Shown: piece by piece, positions 7,671 to 16,893 of the stretch
Position numbering within the stretch: the first letter of the stretch is position 1
Layout of the letters: each line of letters starts with the position of its first letter
NCBI GenBank assembly: GCA_038531745.1
Contig: JBCBBJ010000006.1
Location: 62,001 to 126,000 of the forward strand
Direction: 5' to 3'
Length of the DNA stretch: 64,000 nt
Origin: CALLPQ01 sp038531745
Lineage (GTDB): Bacteria; Pseudomonadota; Alphaproteobacteria; Caulobacterales; Parvularculaceae
Translations under genes and position numbers: made by a program
The notes under the pieces: generated by a model
The model's input: only the letters and a program-made list of their open reading frames with translations
Told to the model about the DNA's origin: nothing
Databases searched by the model: none

Positions 7671-8249
7671 ATGGGGTTCACGCGGGGATCGCACCATGGG
7701 CACAGATCAAAGCGATTTCTGGCGCGCGCGCTTGTGGTGGGGCCGGCATTCATGGCGATGGCCGCAAGCCCCGTTTCCCATGGAGCGCGCGCGGCGCCGG
7801 AAAATCCGGTGGCCGCAAACAGCCAACCGGTTCGCACCGATACGCCGTCCGGCTTTCCCGTGCCGCGATTTGTGTCGCTGAAATCGAACAAAACAAACTG
7901 CCGTATTGGCCCGTCATTGGAGCATCCGCGCCTCGTCACCTTTGAGAAAAAGGGCCTGCCGGTGCGCGTCATCGCAGAGACCGTTGACCATTGGCGAAAG
8001 ATCGAGGACCGCGACGGGGAGCAGTGCTGGGTCCACGCAACGCTGATCAGTGGGCGCGCCACGGCCCTCGTTAAGGTGGCCATGGCACCCCTGCGCCGCC
8101 AACCGCACGCCGAGGCTGCGGTTCGTGCGCGCCTGGGGGCCGGTGTGATTGTGCGGGTGCAAAAATGCGTTGACGACCATTGCCGGGTGGAGATTGACCG
8201 GCGCCGGGGCTGGATCCATCGCGGTGCCCTATGGGGCAATACCCGCTGA
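7671..8249 (+). CDS. Exported bacterial SH3-like domain protein
   Basis: 192 residues. Residues 1-40 form a basic then hydrophobic export signal ending near AARA. The body carries two SH3-like repeats: VSLKSNKTNCRIGPSLEHPR through WVHATLISG, then a second half around LRRQPHAEAAVRARLGAG to GWIHRGALWG. This matches the DUF1058/SH3_4 type common in Alphaproteobacteria, thought to bind cell-wall material. Cysteines near the repeats (NCRIG, EQCWV, KCVDDHC) could form disulfides in the periplasm. The ATG at 7671 has GGGAGG upstream; an earlier ATG at 7617 is less likely. Confidence 0.8.
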   Translation: MGFTRGSHHGHRSKRFLARALVVGPAFMAMAASPVSHGARAAPENPVAANSQPVRTDTPSGFPVPRFVSLKSNKTNCRIGPSLEHPRLVTFEKKGLPVRVIAETVDHWRKIEDRDGEQCWVHATLISGRATALVKVAMAPLRRQPHAEAAVRARLGAGVIVRVQKCVDDHCRVEIDRRRGWIHRGALWGNTR

Positions 8250-8410
8250 AGGCACGGTAAGTCCTGGTATTCATGCTCCTGGCCGACCTTGTGCTGGTCA
8301 CAGCAATTGACCCCGTGCATGGGGGCCATTACCACCCCTGACAGTGTTCGGCGCAAACGCCTGCAGCGTGCCTTTAAGCAGGTCCCATAAGAGAAAGGGC
8401 AACCATCTTC

Positions 8411-8935
8411 ATGCCAGGAAAATCGGAATATGCCCGCGAGGATCTCTTACAGTGTGGGCACCACGGATTGCGTGGTCCGGGTACGGCTCAATTGCCCGTG
8501 CCGCCCATGCTCATGTTCGACCGGATCACCGCGATCACGTCTGACCAGGGCACCTATGGCAAAGGCCACATGCTTGCCGAGTTGGATATCCACCCGGACA
8601 TCTGGTTTTTCGATTGCCATTTTCCCGGCGATCCGGTGATGCCCGGCTGTCTGGGGCTTGATGCCTTGTGGCAATTGATCGGCTTTTTTCTCACCTGGTC
8701 CGATCATCCCGGCCATGGCCGCGCCCTTGGCGCCAAGGAAATAAAGTTTGGCGGGATGGTCACCCCAAAGACCAAAAATGTGCGTTATGAAATCAATATG
8801 AAACGCGTCATGGCCCGCCCCTTGATCCTAGGCATTGGTGATGGCGCAATGTATGCGGACGATAAGAAGATTTATGAAGCCAAAGATTTGCGTGTGGGTC
8901 TGTTTTCACGCGAGCAACTGGACGCGGGTATTTGA
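8411..8935 (+). CDS. fabA: 3-hydroxydecanoyl-ACP dehydratase/isomerase FabA
   Basis: 174 residues, full length. The hot-dog active site is clear: DCHFPGDPVMPG with His70, and Asp84 in LGLDALWQ, the same numbering as in the E. coli enzyme. FabA dehydrates 3-hydroxydecanoyl-ACP and isomerises the trans-2 product to cis-3, the branch point of anaerobic unsaturated fatty acid synthesis. It is followed by fabB and, after a small gene, fabI on the same strand, an arrangement common in Alphaproteobacteria. AAAGGG lies about 12 bases before the ATG. Confidence 0.97.
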   Translation: MPGKSEYAREDLLQCGHHGLRGPGTAQLPVPPMLMFDRITAITSDQGTYGKGHMLAELDIHPDIWFFDCHFPGDPVMPGCLGLDALWQLIGFFLTWSDHPGHGRALGAKEIKFGGMVTPKTKNVRYEINMKRVMARPLILGIGDGAMYADDKKIYEAKDLRVGLFSREQLDAGI

Positions 8936-9008
8936 CCCGGCGGCTAAGCCCAACACAACCCAGCCGGGCCCCGGCCCAGTATAACGGTTTGTCAAGGAGA
9001 TAAAACGC

Positions 9009-10223
9009 ATGCGGCGTGTGGTGATTACCGGAATGGGTATCGTATCATCCATCGGCAATAATGTGCCAGCGGTTACCGAGGCCTTGCGTCATGGTACCTC
9101 CGGCGTCAGCTTTGCGCAGGACTATGCAGATCTTGGATTTCGCTGTCAGGTTTATGCGCGCCCCACCCTGGATGTGGAGGAAGCCCTGACCCGCAAGCAA
9201 CGCCGGTTCATGGGCGAAGGGGCCGCGTGGAACTATATCGCCGCGCTCGAAGCGCTGGAGATGGCTGGCCTTTCAGAAGACGAGATCAGCGATCCGCGCA
9301 TCGGGATCATCATGGGCTCTGGTGGTCCGTGTACGAAGGCGATCATTGAGGCCGCCGACAAGACGCGCGACCAGAAAAGCACCCGGAAAATCGGCCCCAC
9401 ACAAGTGCCGCGCGCTATGTCCTCGACAAACTCGGCAACCCTGGCGGTGCCGTTCAAAATTCTGGGCGTGAATTATTCGATTTCCTCCGCCTGCGCCACA
9501 TCGGTCCATTGTATTGGCGCCGCCGCCGAGCAGATTATGTGGGGCAAGCAGGATATGGTCATCGCAGGCGGCGGTGAGGAATTGGACTGGACCATGTCGA
9601 ACCTGTTTGATGCCATGGGCGCCATGTCGACAAAGTATAACGAGACGCCTTCGGTTGCTTCACGCGCCTATGATGTGAACCGCGACGGCTTTGTCATTGC
9701 GGGTGGCGCTGGTGTGGTGATCCTGGAAGATTATGAACGCGCCAAACGCCGAGACGCGCCCATCCTTGGCGAAATTGTTGGCTATGCCGCAAATTCCGAT
9801 GGTCATGATATGGTGGCGCCTTCCGGGGAAGGGGCAGTACGGTGTATGCGCGAAGCTCTCTCAACCGTCAGTACACCCATTGATTACATCAATACACATG
9901 GCACCTCAACGCCCGTGGGCGATGAAAAGGAAACACAAGCCATTCGCGATGTTTTTGGCGATAGGATCCCGCCTTTCTCCTCGACCAAATCTCTGACCGG
10001 GCACTCACTGGGTGCCACCGGGGCGCAGGAGACAATTTACTCCCTCATCATGATGCGCGATCGTTTTTTGACCGCCTCGGCGCATATTGAGGAGATTGAT
10101 CCGCAATTTGCTGATTTGCCGATTATCCGGGAACGGATGGATGATGCCAAAATTGATAGCTTCCTGACCAACAGTTTCGGCTTTGGCGGCACCAATGGGG
10201 TGCTTGCCGTGGCCCGGGTCTGA
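9009..10223 (+). CDS. fabB: 3-oxoacyl-ACP synthase I FabB
   Basis: 404 residues. The condensing-enzyme triad is visible: Cys162 in SSACATS, His297 in INTHGTSTPVGD and His332 in GHSLGATG, with Lys just before the last motif. The overall sequence fits KAS I rather than KAS II, and the neighbour fabA supports this. FabB elongates the cis-3-decenoyl-ACP made by FabA. AAGGAGATAAAACGC precedes the ATG, a strong ribosome binding site. Confidence 0.96.
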   Translation: MRRVVITGMGIVSSIGNNVPAVTEALRHGTSGVSFAQDYADLGFRCQVYARPTLDVEEALTRKQRRFMGEGAAWNYIAALEALEMAGLSEDEISDPRIGIIMGSGGPCTKAIIEAADKTRDQKSTRKIGPTQVPRAMSSTNSATLAVPFKILGVNYSISSACATSVHCIGAAAEQIMWGKQDMVIAGGGEELDWTMSNLFDAMGAMSTKYNETPSVASRAYDVNRDGFVIAGGAGVVILEDYERAKRRDAPILGEIVGYAANSDGHDMVAPSGEGAVRCMREALSTVSTPIDYINTHGTSTPVGDEKETQAIRDVFGDRIPPFSSTKSLTGHSLGATGAQETIYSLIMMRDRFLTASAHIEEIDPQFADLPIIRERMDDAKIDSFLTNSFGFGGTNGVLAVARV

Positions 10224-10234
10224 CCGGTTTTCCA

Positions 10235-10420
10235 GTGAGCCTTGACCTGGCGAATATTTTTGTTGCCACGCTGATTGCGTGCGTTGGCCTATGGTGGTTT
10301 GACAAGGTTTTGCCGTCCCTGCGCACGAAAAACACGCCCATGCGTCTCAGTCTTTATGCTGGCATCTGGCTGGCCTATTTTGTGGTCATCATGATCCTGA
10401 TTGATCGCACAGCCACCTGA
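10235..10420 (+). CDS. 61-residue two-helix membrane protein inside the fab operon
   Basis: GTG start at 10235, 11 bases after the fabB stop. Two hydrophobic helices (about 4-24 and 40-56) with a basic loop between. No family is recognised. Tight spacing to fabB and 26 bases to fabI make cotranscription likely. It could be an accessory to fatty acid synthesis or a membrane-tethering peptide, but nothing in the sequence shows this. The ORF is short, yet its hydrophobic pattern and position argue that it is real. Confidence 0.6.
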   Translation: MSLDLANIFVATLIACVGLWWFDKVLPSLRTKNTPMRLSLYAGIWLAYFVVIMILIDRTAT

Positions 10421-10446
10421 CCATTTCCAACCCACGAGGAAACCCC

Positions 10447-11277
10447 ATGACCGACACATCATCCGTTGACTTTCCCTATTCCGGTAGCCTGATGGCGGGC
10501 AAACGTGGCCTGATCATGGGCGTTGCTAATAAAAACTCGATTGCCTGGTCCATTGCCCAGCAGCTGCACGCCATGGGCGCAGAGCTTGCCTTTACCTATG
10601 TGAATGAGGCCATGGAGCGGCGTGTGCGCCCGCTGGCAGAAAGTATCGGTGCACAGATTATTGTCCCTTGTGACGTCACCGACGATGCCTCCATGGATGC
10701 AACCTTTCAAAGCGTAAAGGGCGCATGGGGCAGCATGGATTTTCTCGTCCACGCCATTGCCTTCACCGATAAATCGGCGCTGGAGGGGTCTTTTGTGGAG
10801 AATACCACCCGCCAGATTTTCAAGGACACGATGGATGTCTCCGCATTCTCTTTTGTTGATGCGGCAAACCGGGCGGCGAAACTAATGCCGCATGGGGGCT
10901 CGATGATTACACTCACCTATTTAGGCAGTGAACGGACGGTCCCGAACTATAATGTGATGGGGGTGGCGAAAGCGGCCTTGGAAGCATCAACCCGGTATAT
11001 CGCGCGCGACCTTGGCCCGGCGAATATTCGGGTCAATGCCATCTCCGCTGGACCCATCAAAACCCTGGCGGCGGCCGGCATTTCCTCCGGACGGCATATG
11101 TTCTCTTTTAATCGCAAGGCAAGCCCGTTACGCGATGACACCGACCCGCGCGGCGTTGCCGGCGCAGCCCTCTATCTGTTGTCGGATCTGGGCGCGTCCT
11201 GCACCGGTGAAACCCACCATGTTGATGGCGGGTTCCATATTGTGGGCATGCCGGATGAAAGCGCGATGATCGATTAA
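10447..11277 (+). CDS. fabI: Enoyl-ACP reductase FabI
   Basis: 276 residues, SDR fold. The N-terminal cofactor motif GLIMGVANKNSIAW is typical of FabI. The catalytic set is Tyr158 in TYLGSER, Tyr168 and Lys175 in YNVMGVAK, matching Tyr146/Tyr156/Lys163 of E. coli FabI. It reduces the trans-2-enoyl-ACP double bond with NADH, ending each elongation cycle. Last gene of the fab operon. Its stop lies four bases from the stop of the convergent RTX gene. Confidence 0.96.
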   Translation: MTDTSSVDFPYSGSLMAGKRGLIMGVANKNSIAWSIAQQLHAMGAELAFTYVNEAMERRVRPLAESIGAQIIVPCDVTDDASMDATFQSVKGAWGSMDFLVHAIAFTDKSALEGSFVENTTRQIFKDTMDVSAFSFVDAANRAAKLMPHGGSMITLTYLGSERTVPNYNVMGVAKAALEASTRYIARDLGPANIRVNAISAGPIKTLAAAGISSGRHMFSFNRKASPLRDDTDPRGVAGAALYLLSDLGASCTGETHHVDGGFHIVGMPDESAMID

Positions 11278-11281
11278 TCGA

Positions 11282-12880
11282 TCAGAAAATAAAATCACCA
11301 GCGGTGAGCGTACTTGCCGACACACCGGTTAGTGTGATGGTGTTTGCACCGTCCGTGATTACCGCATTGCCATTGCCATCTTGGCTCAGATGATTATTGG
11401 CGAGATCGCTAAAGCTGGTGATATTGCTCACGGCAGACAAATCGATCCGCTCAAAGGCATTGGCCTGATCAAAGTCGCCAATCACGTCATTGCCGAAACC
11501 ATTTTCGAAAACAAATATATCCCAGTTGAAATTCCCGAAGAGCCGGTCATTGCCGGCGCCGCCATTCAAAACATCAAAGCCGGCGCCCGCAAAGATCACA
11601 TCGTCAAAGGTGCCGCCATTCAGGGTGTCATTGCCCAATTCGCCAAACAGTCGGTCGGCTCCGTCTTCGCCAAAGATCACATCGTTTCCGTTACCACCGA
11701 ACAGGTTATCGGCATTGCTCCCGCCGAACAGCTGATCCTGACCGCTGCCACCATAGAGCGTATCAAAACTAGCACCCCCAAAAAGACGATCATCACCGCT
11801 TTGCCCGCGCAACGTGTCATTGCCGAGATTACCAAACAGACCGTCATCGCCGGCATTGCCTTCGAGCAGGTCATTGCCCGCTTCGCCAAACAGGCGATCA
11901 AGACCGTCGCCCCCGCGCAATGTGTCACTGCCATTGCCGCCGAAAAGATTATCGGCATTGCTGCCGCCATTGAGCAGGTCATTTCCGTTGCCGCCAATCA
12001 GCGTATCGAATCCGCTATCGCCATTGAGAATATCGGCGCCGTCATCCCCCTCTATCGTGTCATTGCCCGCACCGCCGCTGACCGTATCGTCACCGCCCAG
12101 CGCCTCAAACCGATCATTCCCGCCCTGAAGGTTTTCATTATCGCGACTAAAAAAGCCGATCAGGTCATCATCGCCGCCGGTGGGCGCAAAGGTTTCAAAG
12201 CCAAGGTCACGAAAAATCGCGACGTTTAAGGGCGACGGCAAACCCCGCTCGCCAAAGGTAATCTGGGGTTCCAGAATGTCACCAACGCCAAAATCAAGAT
12301 GGCTGGGGTCACCACCGGTGAGTGGCACATTGCTGCCAAAAACTTCCACCGCATTCTGACCGGTAAAGAAGAATTCGCCATTGATGTCTTCAACTTGCAG
12401 GTCAAAGTTTGTAATCACATTGTCATCGCGGTCGAGGAACGACAAAAAGCCAAAGCCGTGGCCAAGCTCGTGGATGATCGTTGAAAACAGATCGATTTGG
12501 TTAAAGGGGATATCGGGGAAGTTACCGTTGGAATAGTCCCCCACAAAAAAGGTCCCGTCGAGGATCGCGTCGGAATTGATCGTCACAAAGATGTCGGCTT
12601 GTGCCCCGTTGGGATCATTCCCGGTCAATGTCTCCTGCAAGGTTCCGGCAGTGAACACACGGTTGCCATTATTGAAGCCGCTAAAAAACAAAACCGGCCC
12701 GGCATTGGCGAGGACGCGGTTGCCAAGGCTTTCAAAATCAAGCTCAATATCGAGGGAGACATTGCCAAAATTGATATAGCGCGCCCAGAAATTTGCCGCA
12801 GCCAAGGTCACGCTTTCGATAGAGGCAAGCTGCGAGGCAGAAATGGCACCCGTGTTTCCGACGGTATTCAGTGTAAACAT
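11282..12880 (-). CDS. RTX calcium-binding protein with zinc-peptidase-like N-terminus
   Basis: 532 residues without a Sec signal, as expected for type I secretion. Residues 1-230 contain HELGHGFGF (His137, Glu138, His141), a zinc metallopeptidase helix; the metzincin third His at the expected spacing is absent. Residues about 260-455 are nonapeptide RTX repeats (GGNGNDLLNGG, GGNGSDTLRGG and similar) that bind calcium. The C-terminal end (TLTGVSASTLTAGDFIF) is a typical uncleaved type I secretion signal. I chose the ATG at 12880, preceded by AGGAAAA, over a GTG further upstream. No ABC/HlyD/TolC exporter gene is in the window. The peptidase activity is an inference. Confidence 0.88.
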   Translation of the reverse strand: MFTLNTVGNTGAISASQLASIESVTLAAANFWARYINFGNVSLDIELDFESLGNRVLANAGPVLFFSGFNNGNRVFTAGTLQETLTGNDPNGAQADIFVTINSDAILDGTFFVGDYSNGNFPDIPFNQIDLFSTIIHELGHGFGFLSFLDRDDNVITNFDLQVEDINGEFFFTGQNAVEVFGSNVPLTGGDPSHLDFGVGDILEPQITFGERGLPSPLNVAIFRDLGFETFAPTGGDDDLIGFFSRDNENLQGGNDRFEALGGDDTVSGGAGNDTIEGDDGADILNGDSGFDTLIGGNGNDLLNGGSNADNLFGGNGSDTLRGGDGLDRLFGEAGNDLLEGNAGDDGLFGNLGNDTLRGQSGDDRLFGGASFDTLYGGSGQDQLFGGSNADNLFGGNGNDVIFGEDGADRLFGELGNDTLNGGTFDDVIFAGAGFDVLNGGAGNDRLFGNFNWDIFVFENGFGNDVIGDFDQANAFERIDLSAVSNITSFSDLANNHLSQDGNGNAVITDGANTITLTGVSASTLTAGDFIF

Positions 12881-13188
12881 CAAAAATTTTCCTGATCTTT
12901 CGCGGCTGCGTGGGGGCAGCATCTGACCCTGATCTTATCCCGGTGATTGTTGGGACCAGCAAATGACATTTTCGCAAGACGTCATGGCTAGTAGGCCGTT
13001 CTTCCCAAACCTGCTCTTTATTCGCGACCATCCCACAAACCCCTCCACCAGCCGTTAAAAAAGACGCTTAACCAGGGGTTAAACCGGGGTCCGCCCACCT
13101 GTTCCAAGGGGCCCTCGCCAGACCCCTTCCTATACATGCGCTGGGCCCCGTGGTAATTTCGACGCGGGCAATGCGGGAACCCGGTAAA
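12881..13188. other. Divergent intergenic region, RTX gene / S41-like gene
   Basis: 308 bp separating two divergent genes, so it must carry promoters for both. It contains GTTAA-rich stretches near 13055-13085 and a G/C-rich section before 13150. I see no clear operator, riboswitch or small gene. Confidence 0.4.
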
Positions 13189-14598
13189 ATGCTAAAAATT
13201 TTGAAATATGGCCTTATCGGCTGGCTGGTGCTGAGCGTTCTGACGGCGCCTCTCTATTGGCCCTATGCGCGGATGGTTTGGGTTTTCATGCCCTTCATCG
13301 AAAAGCCGAAATTCGAATCGCCGGCCGACCTTGTGGAAGCCCGGCAGCAGGATCTTGACTATTTAACCACATTAACCCGTTATGACCGGGCATTTGACGA
13401 AGCTGAAAAACTGGCATTCGAAACGGCCATAGACGCAATGCGCCTCCGGGTTGCCGATATGTCCGATGCCGCCTTTTATCTCAGCATGGCTGAAGCCGTC
13501 GCGTTAGCTGACAATGGCCACACCAATATCAGCTATGGGCCGCAATATCGCGAATTTGAGACCATTGGTGCCCGGCTCTATCGCTTCAGTGACGGCCTTT
13601 ATGTTGTGGAGGCCGCGCCGGACCATGAAGCTGCACTCGGGCGGCGGGTTACAGCAATTGAGGGCCGGACCACCCGAGACGTTCATCAAAACCTGCAGGG
13701 CTATCGCGGCGGCAACGCCGTTTGGCGCACGCTCTACAGCACCCTGATTATTGAGGCACCGGCCTTACTCAACGCCGCGGGCCTAGCGGCGTCTGCCGCC
13801 GCGGTCACCCTCGACCTTGAAACGGCATCCGGTGATCCTGAACAATTGGCGTTTGAGCCGCGTGCCTTGCCTGACGGTTATAAAGTGCCGGGCCGAAGCG
13901 CTTGGGAAACCCTGATCCCAGGCGGCGCCTCCACCGGTCACGGCCCATGGGCCCATATATTCAGTGACCGGACCGATGATCTTCCCCGCTATTTGAAAGC
14001 CCCTGGGGACGTTCTAAGCTATGTGATGGAAGGAAACGGGCTATATATTCGCGCGCTCCCGGGCGTTGGCAGCAAAGAAACGCCCATCGCAAAAACCTAC
14101 AAAACCCTTCTTGCTCCCTACACCGATGAAAGCCTTGATTATTTGGTTGTTGATTTTCGGTTGCACGATGGCGGTGATTATACGCGGTCCATGGCCTTCG
14201 CAAAAAATGCGCCGAAAATGGTTAAAGAGAATGGCCAAGTCTACATCATCACCGGACCAAATACCTTTTCTGCAGGGATTGTGACGGTGGCCATGCTGAA
14301 ATATTACGCGGGTGACAAAGCCCTGATCGTGGGTGAGCCCATGGGCGACCGCGAGCAGTTCTGGGCCGAACGGGGCACCGACTTTCAGCTGCCCAATTCA
14401 GGCTATTATGTGAATTACGCCACCGGCTATCATGATTGGGAAAAGGGCTGCAAAGGCAAGCGCTATTGCTTCACCATGAATGTCAAACATGAAGTACCCG
14501 CTGGCTCACTTGCACCAAACGTCCTCCTGACACAGACTTTTGACAGCTATCGCCAGGGCGAAGATGTGGTCATGGATTGGATTGGGGGCCAGCGCTAA
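13189..14598 (+). CDS. Membrane-anchored S41-family-like protein
   Basis: 469 residues from the ATG at 13189; an ATG at 13171 adds six residues. The N-terminus is a single membrane helix (LIGWLVLSVLTAPLYW). The C-terminal half looks like the tail-specific protease fold: LDYLVVDFRLHDGGDY then GPNTFSAGIVTVAMLKYY and IVGEPMG. The Ser of TFSAG matches the S41 nucleophile position. The downstream Lys of the classic FGKG element is not present, as in the Tricorn-like or non-peptidase members, so catalysis is uncertain. Its stop overlaps the convergent SppA-like gene by four bases. Confidence 0.65.
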   Translation: MLKILKYGLIGWLVLSVLTAPLYWPYARMVWVFMPFIEKPKFESPADLVEARQQDLDYLTTLTRYDRAFDEAEKLAFETAIDAMRLRVADMSDAAFYLSMAEAVALADNGHTNISYGPQYREFETIGARLYRFSDGLYVVEAAPDHEAALGRRVTAIEGRTTRDVHQNLQGYRGGNAVWRTLYSTLIIEAPALLNAAGLAASAAAVTLDLETASGDPEQLAFEPRALPDGYKVPGRSAWETLIPGGASTGHGPWAHIFSDRTDDLPRYLKAPGDVLSYVMEGNGLYIRALPGVGSKETPIAKTYKTLLAPYTDESLDYLVVDFRLHDGGDYTRSMAFAKNAPKMVKENGQVYIITGPNTFSAGIVTVAMLKYYAGDKALIVGEPMGDREQFWAERGTDFQLPNSGYYVNYATGYHDWEKGCKGKRYCFTMNVKHEVPAGSLAPNVLLTQTFDSYRQGEDVVMDWIGGQR

Positions 14599-15662
14599 AA
14601 AGGCTGATATTTCCGCTTTTCAGGATGTGCACCCTTGTTTGGTACAGCGCCCGGGCGCAATTGCTCGGCGTTCAGATCTTTGGGATTCCAAGGCCCGTAG
14701 CTAAAGCGGTGACCACCCTGGGGCTGGTGGGTCGCCCCCTCCCCGCCAAACGGGGATATCGGCGTTGCGGTGGCGGGCGGCGCAGGCATCACAGGGGCCG
14801 ACTTTTCCACAACCGGCTTGCGGCGGGCAAAAAATCGGCCAAGGCCCGTTTTTGCTTCCAGATCAATGGCCTTCACGCTGGCCCCGCTCAGCTTGCTGGG
14901 GAAAAGCGCCATCATATCCATGATATCATCGGGCATTTGCGTTGAAACGTTTAAGCCAAGCTCGGCGGCATGGGCAGCAATGATCGGATAATCATGGGTC
15001 CAGCGCCCGGTGGAAAGCTGTTCGGCCACGGCCCGCGCTGCGTTATCGGATATCGTTCCCGATAATAATTCGTAAGCGGCGCTTTGGAGTTGCCGGATCG
15101 CCATCTCCCCCACATCGGCCAATATCAGGGTCTGGTCGCCAATGGCATTGGTGTCTTTTTCCTGTTTCAGCCGCAAGACCGATGCCGCAGGCAAGCCGCC
15201 AATCTGCGGGTCAATGGGGCCGAGAGCGGCGTGCTGGCTCAAGACGATCTCATCGGCGGCCATGGCGATCAGCGTACCGCCGGACATGGCGTAATGGGGT
15301 ACAAAGACAGTTGTGGGACCCGGATGCGCCTTCAACGCCCGGGCAATTTGCAGGGCGGGCAATACAAGCCCGCCCGGCGTGTGCAAAATCACCTCCAACG
15401 GCATGGTGGGCGGCGTCCGCCTGATCGCCTCCAGCACGTCTTCCGCGTCATTGAGATCAATATATTTCAAAACCGGAATGCCTAGGAGGCCCATGGGCTC
15501 CTGGCGGTGAACAATGGCGATAATTCTCGATTTGCGGGCACGCTGAATCGCCGAGAAACGCTCGGTCAGGGCCTCATGGGCCTTTTGCTGCTGCATTCGC
15601 GGCAGGAGTACAAAAACCACGAGAAAAAACAAAAACGGCAGAATGCCCCAAATCGCATCCAT
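14595..15662 (-). CDS. SppA/ClpP-type membrane serine protease (SDH family)
   Basis: 355 residues. One N-terminal membrane helix (AIWGILPFLFFLVVFVLL) is followed by a ClpP-crotonase-fold protease: PLEVILHTPGGLVLPALQIA, then FVPHYAMSGGTLIAMAADEI with the Ser nucleophile in AMSGG, and LGPIDPQIGG. This matches the serine dehydrogenase proteinase family of SppA-like enzymes. The C-terminal 80 residues are Pro/Gly-rich and probably disordered. ATG at 15662 is preferred to GTG at 15665; AAGGGG precedes it. Possible roles are signal-peptide or membrane-protein degradation. It ends head-to-head with the S41-like gene. Confidence 0.85.
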   Translation of the reverse strand: MDAIWGILPFLFFLVVFVLLPRMQQQKAHEALTERFSAIQRARKSRIIAIVHRQEPMGLLGIPVLKYIDLNDAEDVLEAIRRTPPTMPLEVILHTPGGLVLPALQIARALKAHPGPTTVFVPHYAMSGGTLIAMAADEIVLSQHAALGPIDPQIGGLPAASVLRLKQEKDTNAIGDQTLILADVGEMAIRQLQSAAYELLSGTISDNAARAVAEQLSTGRWTHDYPIIAAHAAELGLNVSTQMPDDIMDMMALFPSKLSGASVKAIDLEAKTGLGRFFARRKPVVEKSAPVMPAPPATATPISPFGGEGATHQPQGGHRFSYGPWNPKDLNAEQLRPGAVPNKGAHPEKRKYQPF

Positions 15663-15721
15663 CACTCAAACCCCTTACCCAAGCCCTATATATCCTCAGA
15701 AATACCCCGACGCCATCGCGG

Positions 15722-16675
15722 CTAAACGTCAATCTCACCCACAACGCGGCCGGCCGCATTATAGACATCAACATGGGTCCGGCTATGGAATATCGCCGCA
15801 AAAAGCTCCGTAAGCGGATCGTCAAGGAAATGCGTGGCACGCACTTTCACATGCCATTGCCGTGTTTTGACAATCCAATAAGAGGATTTGAGTTGCCGCT
15901 CGGCGCCAGCCTCAGAGATATCATATCCCGATGCCGTCGCCGTGCCCATGGTTGCCGGATTATAATCCTCGACACTAACGATGCCCACATCAAGCGCCTT
16001 GGCAGTATTAAACTGTGTACGGATTTGTTGATCCGCCGCTGCCGCATGCTGCTCTTGTGTGATGTCCGGCCAATAGCTTGAAAATACCGTGATCAGACCG
16101 CCGGTAGAGGTGCGAAAGTCACAGCCCACATCGGTGCCTTGTTGGTTAAACAACCGAATTTGCGTGATGGAAAGCGAAAAGCTGTCATCCTCCGTAGACA
16201 GACCAAACGGACAGATCATACCCGAAGCGATATGACGATAGCCAATCTGGATTTGCTCGAAACCCGGCGGCACCTCCTCATTGATTGACCGGAACCGATT
16301 GGCCTCATAATTGGCAAAGCGCAGATTTCGGGTTTTGGCTACTTTCTCATTGCTCCGTTCCACAAAGCTGTCTTCATGGTCCGTCACCGTTGAGAAATAG
16401 GGGGCGCGACGCCCCGTATCATTCACCAGACGCGGCCTTGCCACATAGGTTGAACCGGCAATTTTCGCCAATTCAATTCGGGAAAGTGTATCAATCTGTT
16501 CCCATTTCTGCTCGGCCGATTGCGGCTGTGATGCGTCATCCCACAGGGCCGCTTCCTGCACCGTGGGCGTGGTACTGCAGCCGGCAACCAGGACACTGAC
16601 CGCGATCCCGGCCAGTGCGAGAAAAGAAGATCTTTGCGTGACCAACAAATTGCGTTTTTTGAAAAATTCCATCAT
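15722..16675 (-). CDS. Lipoprotein of unknown function
   Basis: 317 residues. After a basic start (MEFFKKRN) a hydrophobic stretch leads to the lipobox LVAGC, so it should be lipid-anchored in the envelope. The mature part has no recognised domain; it is rich in beta-type sequence and ends DVYNAAGRVVGEIDV. GGAG lies before the tandem ATGs at 16675 and 16672. It lies between the MoxR gene and the SppA-like gene on the same strand but with gaps of 218 and 59 bp, so cotranscription is uncertain. Confidence 0.7.
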   Translation of the reverse strand: MMEFFKKRNLLVTQRSSFLALAGIAVSVLVAGCSTTPTVQEAALWDDASQPQSAEQKWEQIDTLSRIELAKIAGSTYVARPRLVNDTGRRAPYFSTVTDHEDSFVERSNEKVAKTRNLRFANYEANRFRSINEEVPPGFEQIQIGYRHIASGMICPFGLSTEDDSFSLSITQIRLFNQQGTDVGCDFRTSTGGLITVFSSYWPDITQEQHAAAADQQIRTQFNTAKALDVGIVSVEDYNPATMGTATASGYDISEAGAERQLKSSYWIVKTRQWHVKVRATHFLDDPLTELFAAIFHSRTHVDVYNAAGRVVGEIDV

Positions 16676-16893
16676 CCACTCCAATTCCCACGTCATTCAC
16701 TCGGCCCCATCCGGCGGTACCGCCAGTTTTTGCTCGCGCCCCAACAGCTGACCAAAATTAAAGGGATAGTGTGCGCAGGTCCGTTGCGCTTGGCCAGTGG
16801 CCAAAGCCCACAATCGGCAAAAAACCATGCAAAATAGGGGTCAAGCCGGCCGCTGGGGCCCATTTTACGGGCCCAAAAAGGGGCAGACCAAGC

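Noticed and set aside
11381..12229. 282-codon ORF opposite the RTX repeats
   Set aside because: It is the mirror of repetitive GGXGXD codons and reads as regular Ile/Ala/Lys repeats; no start signal or family.
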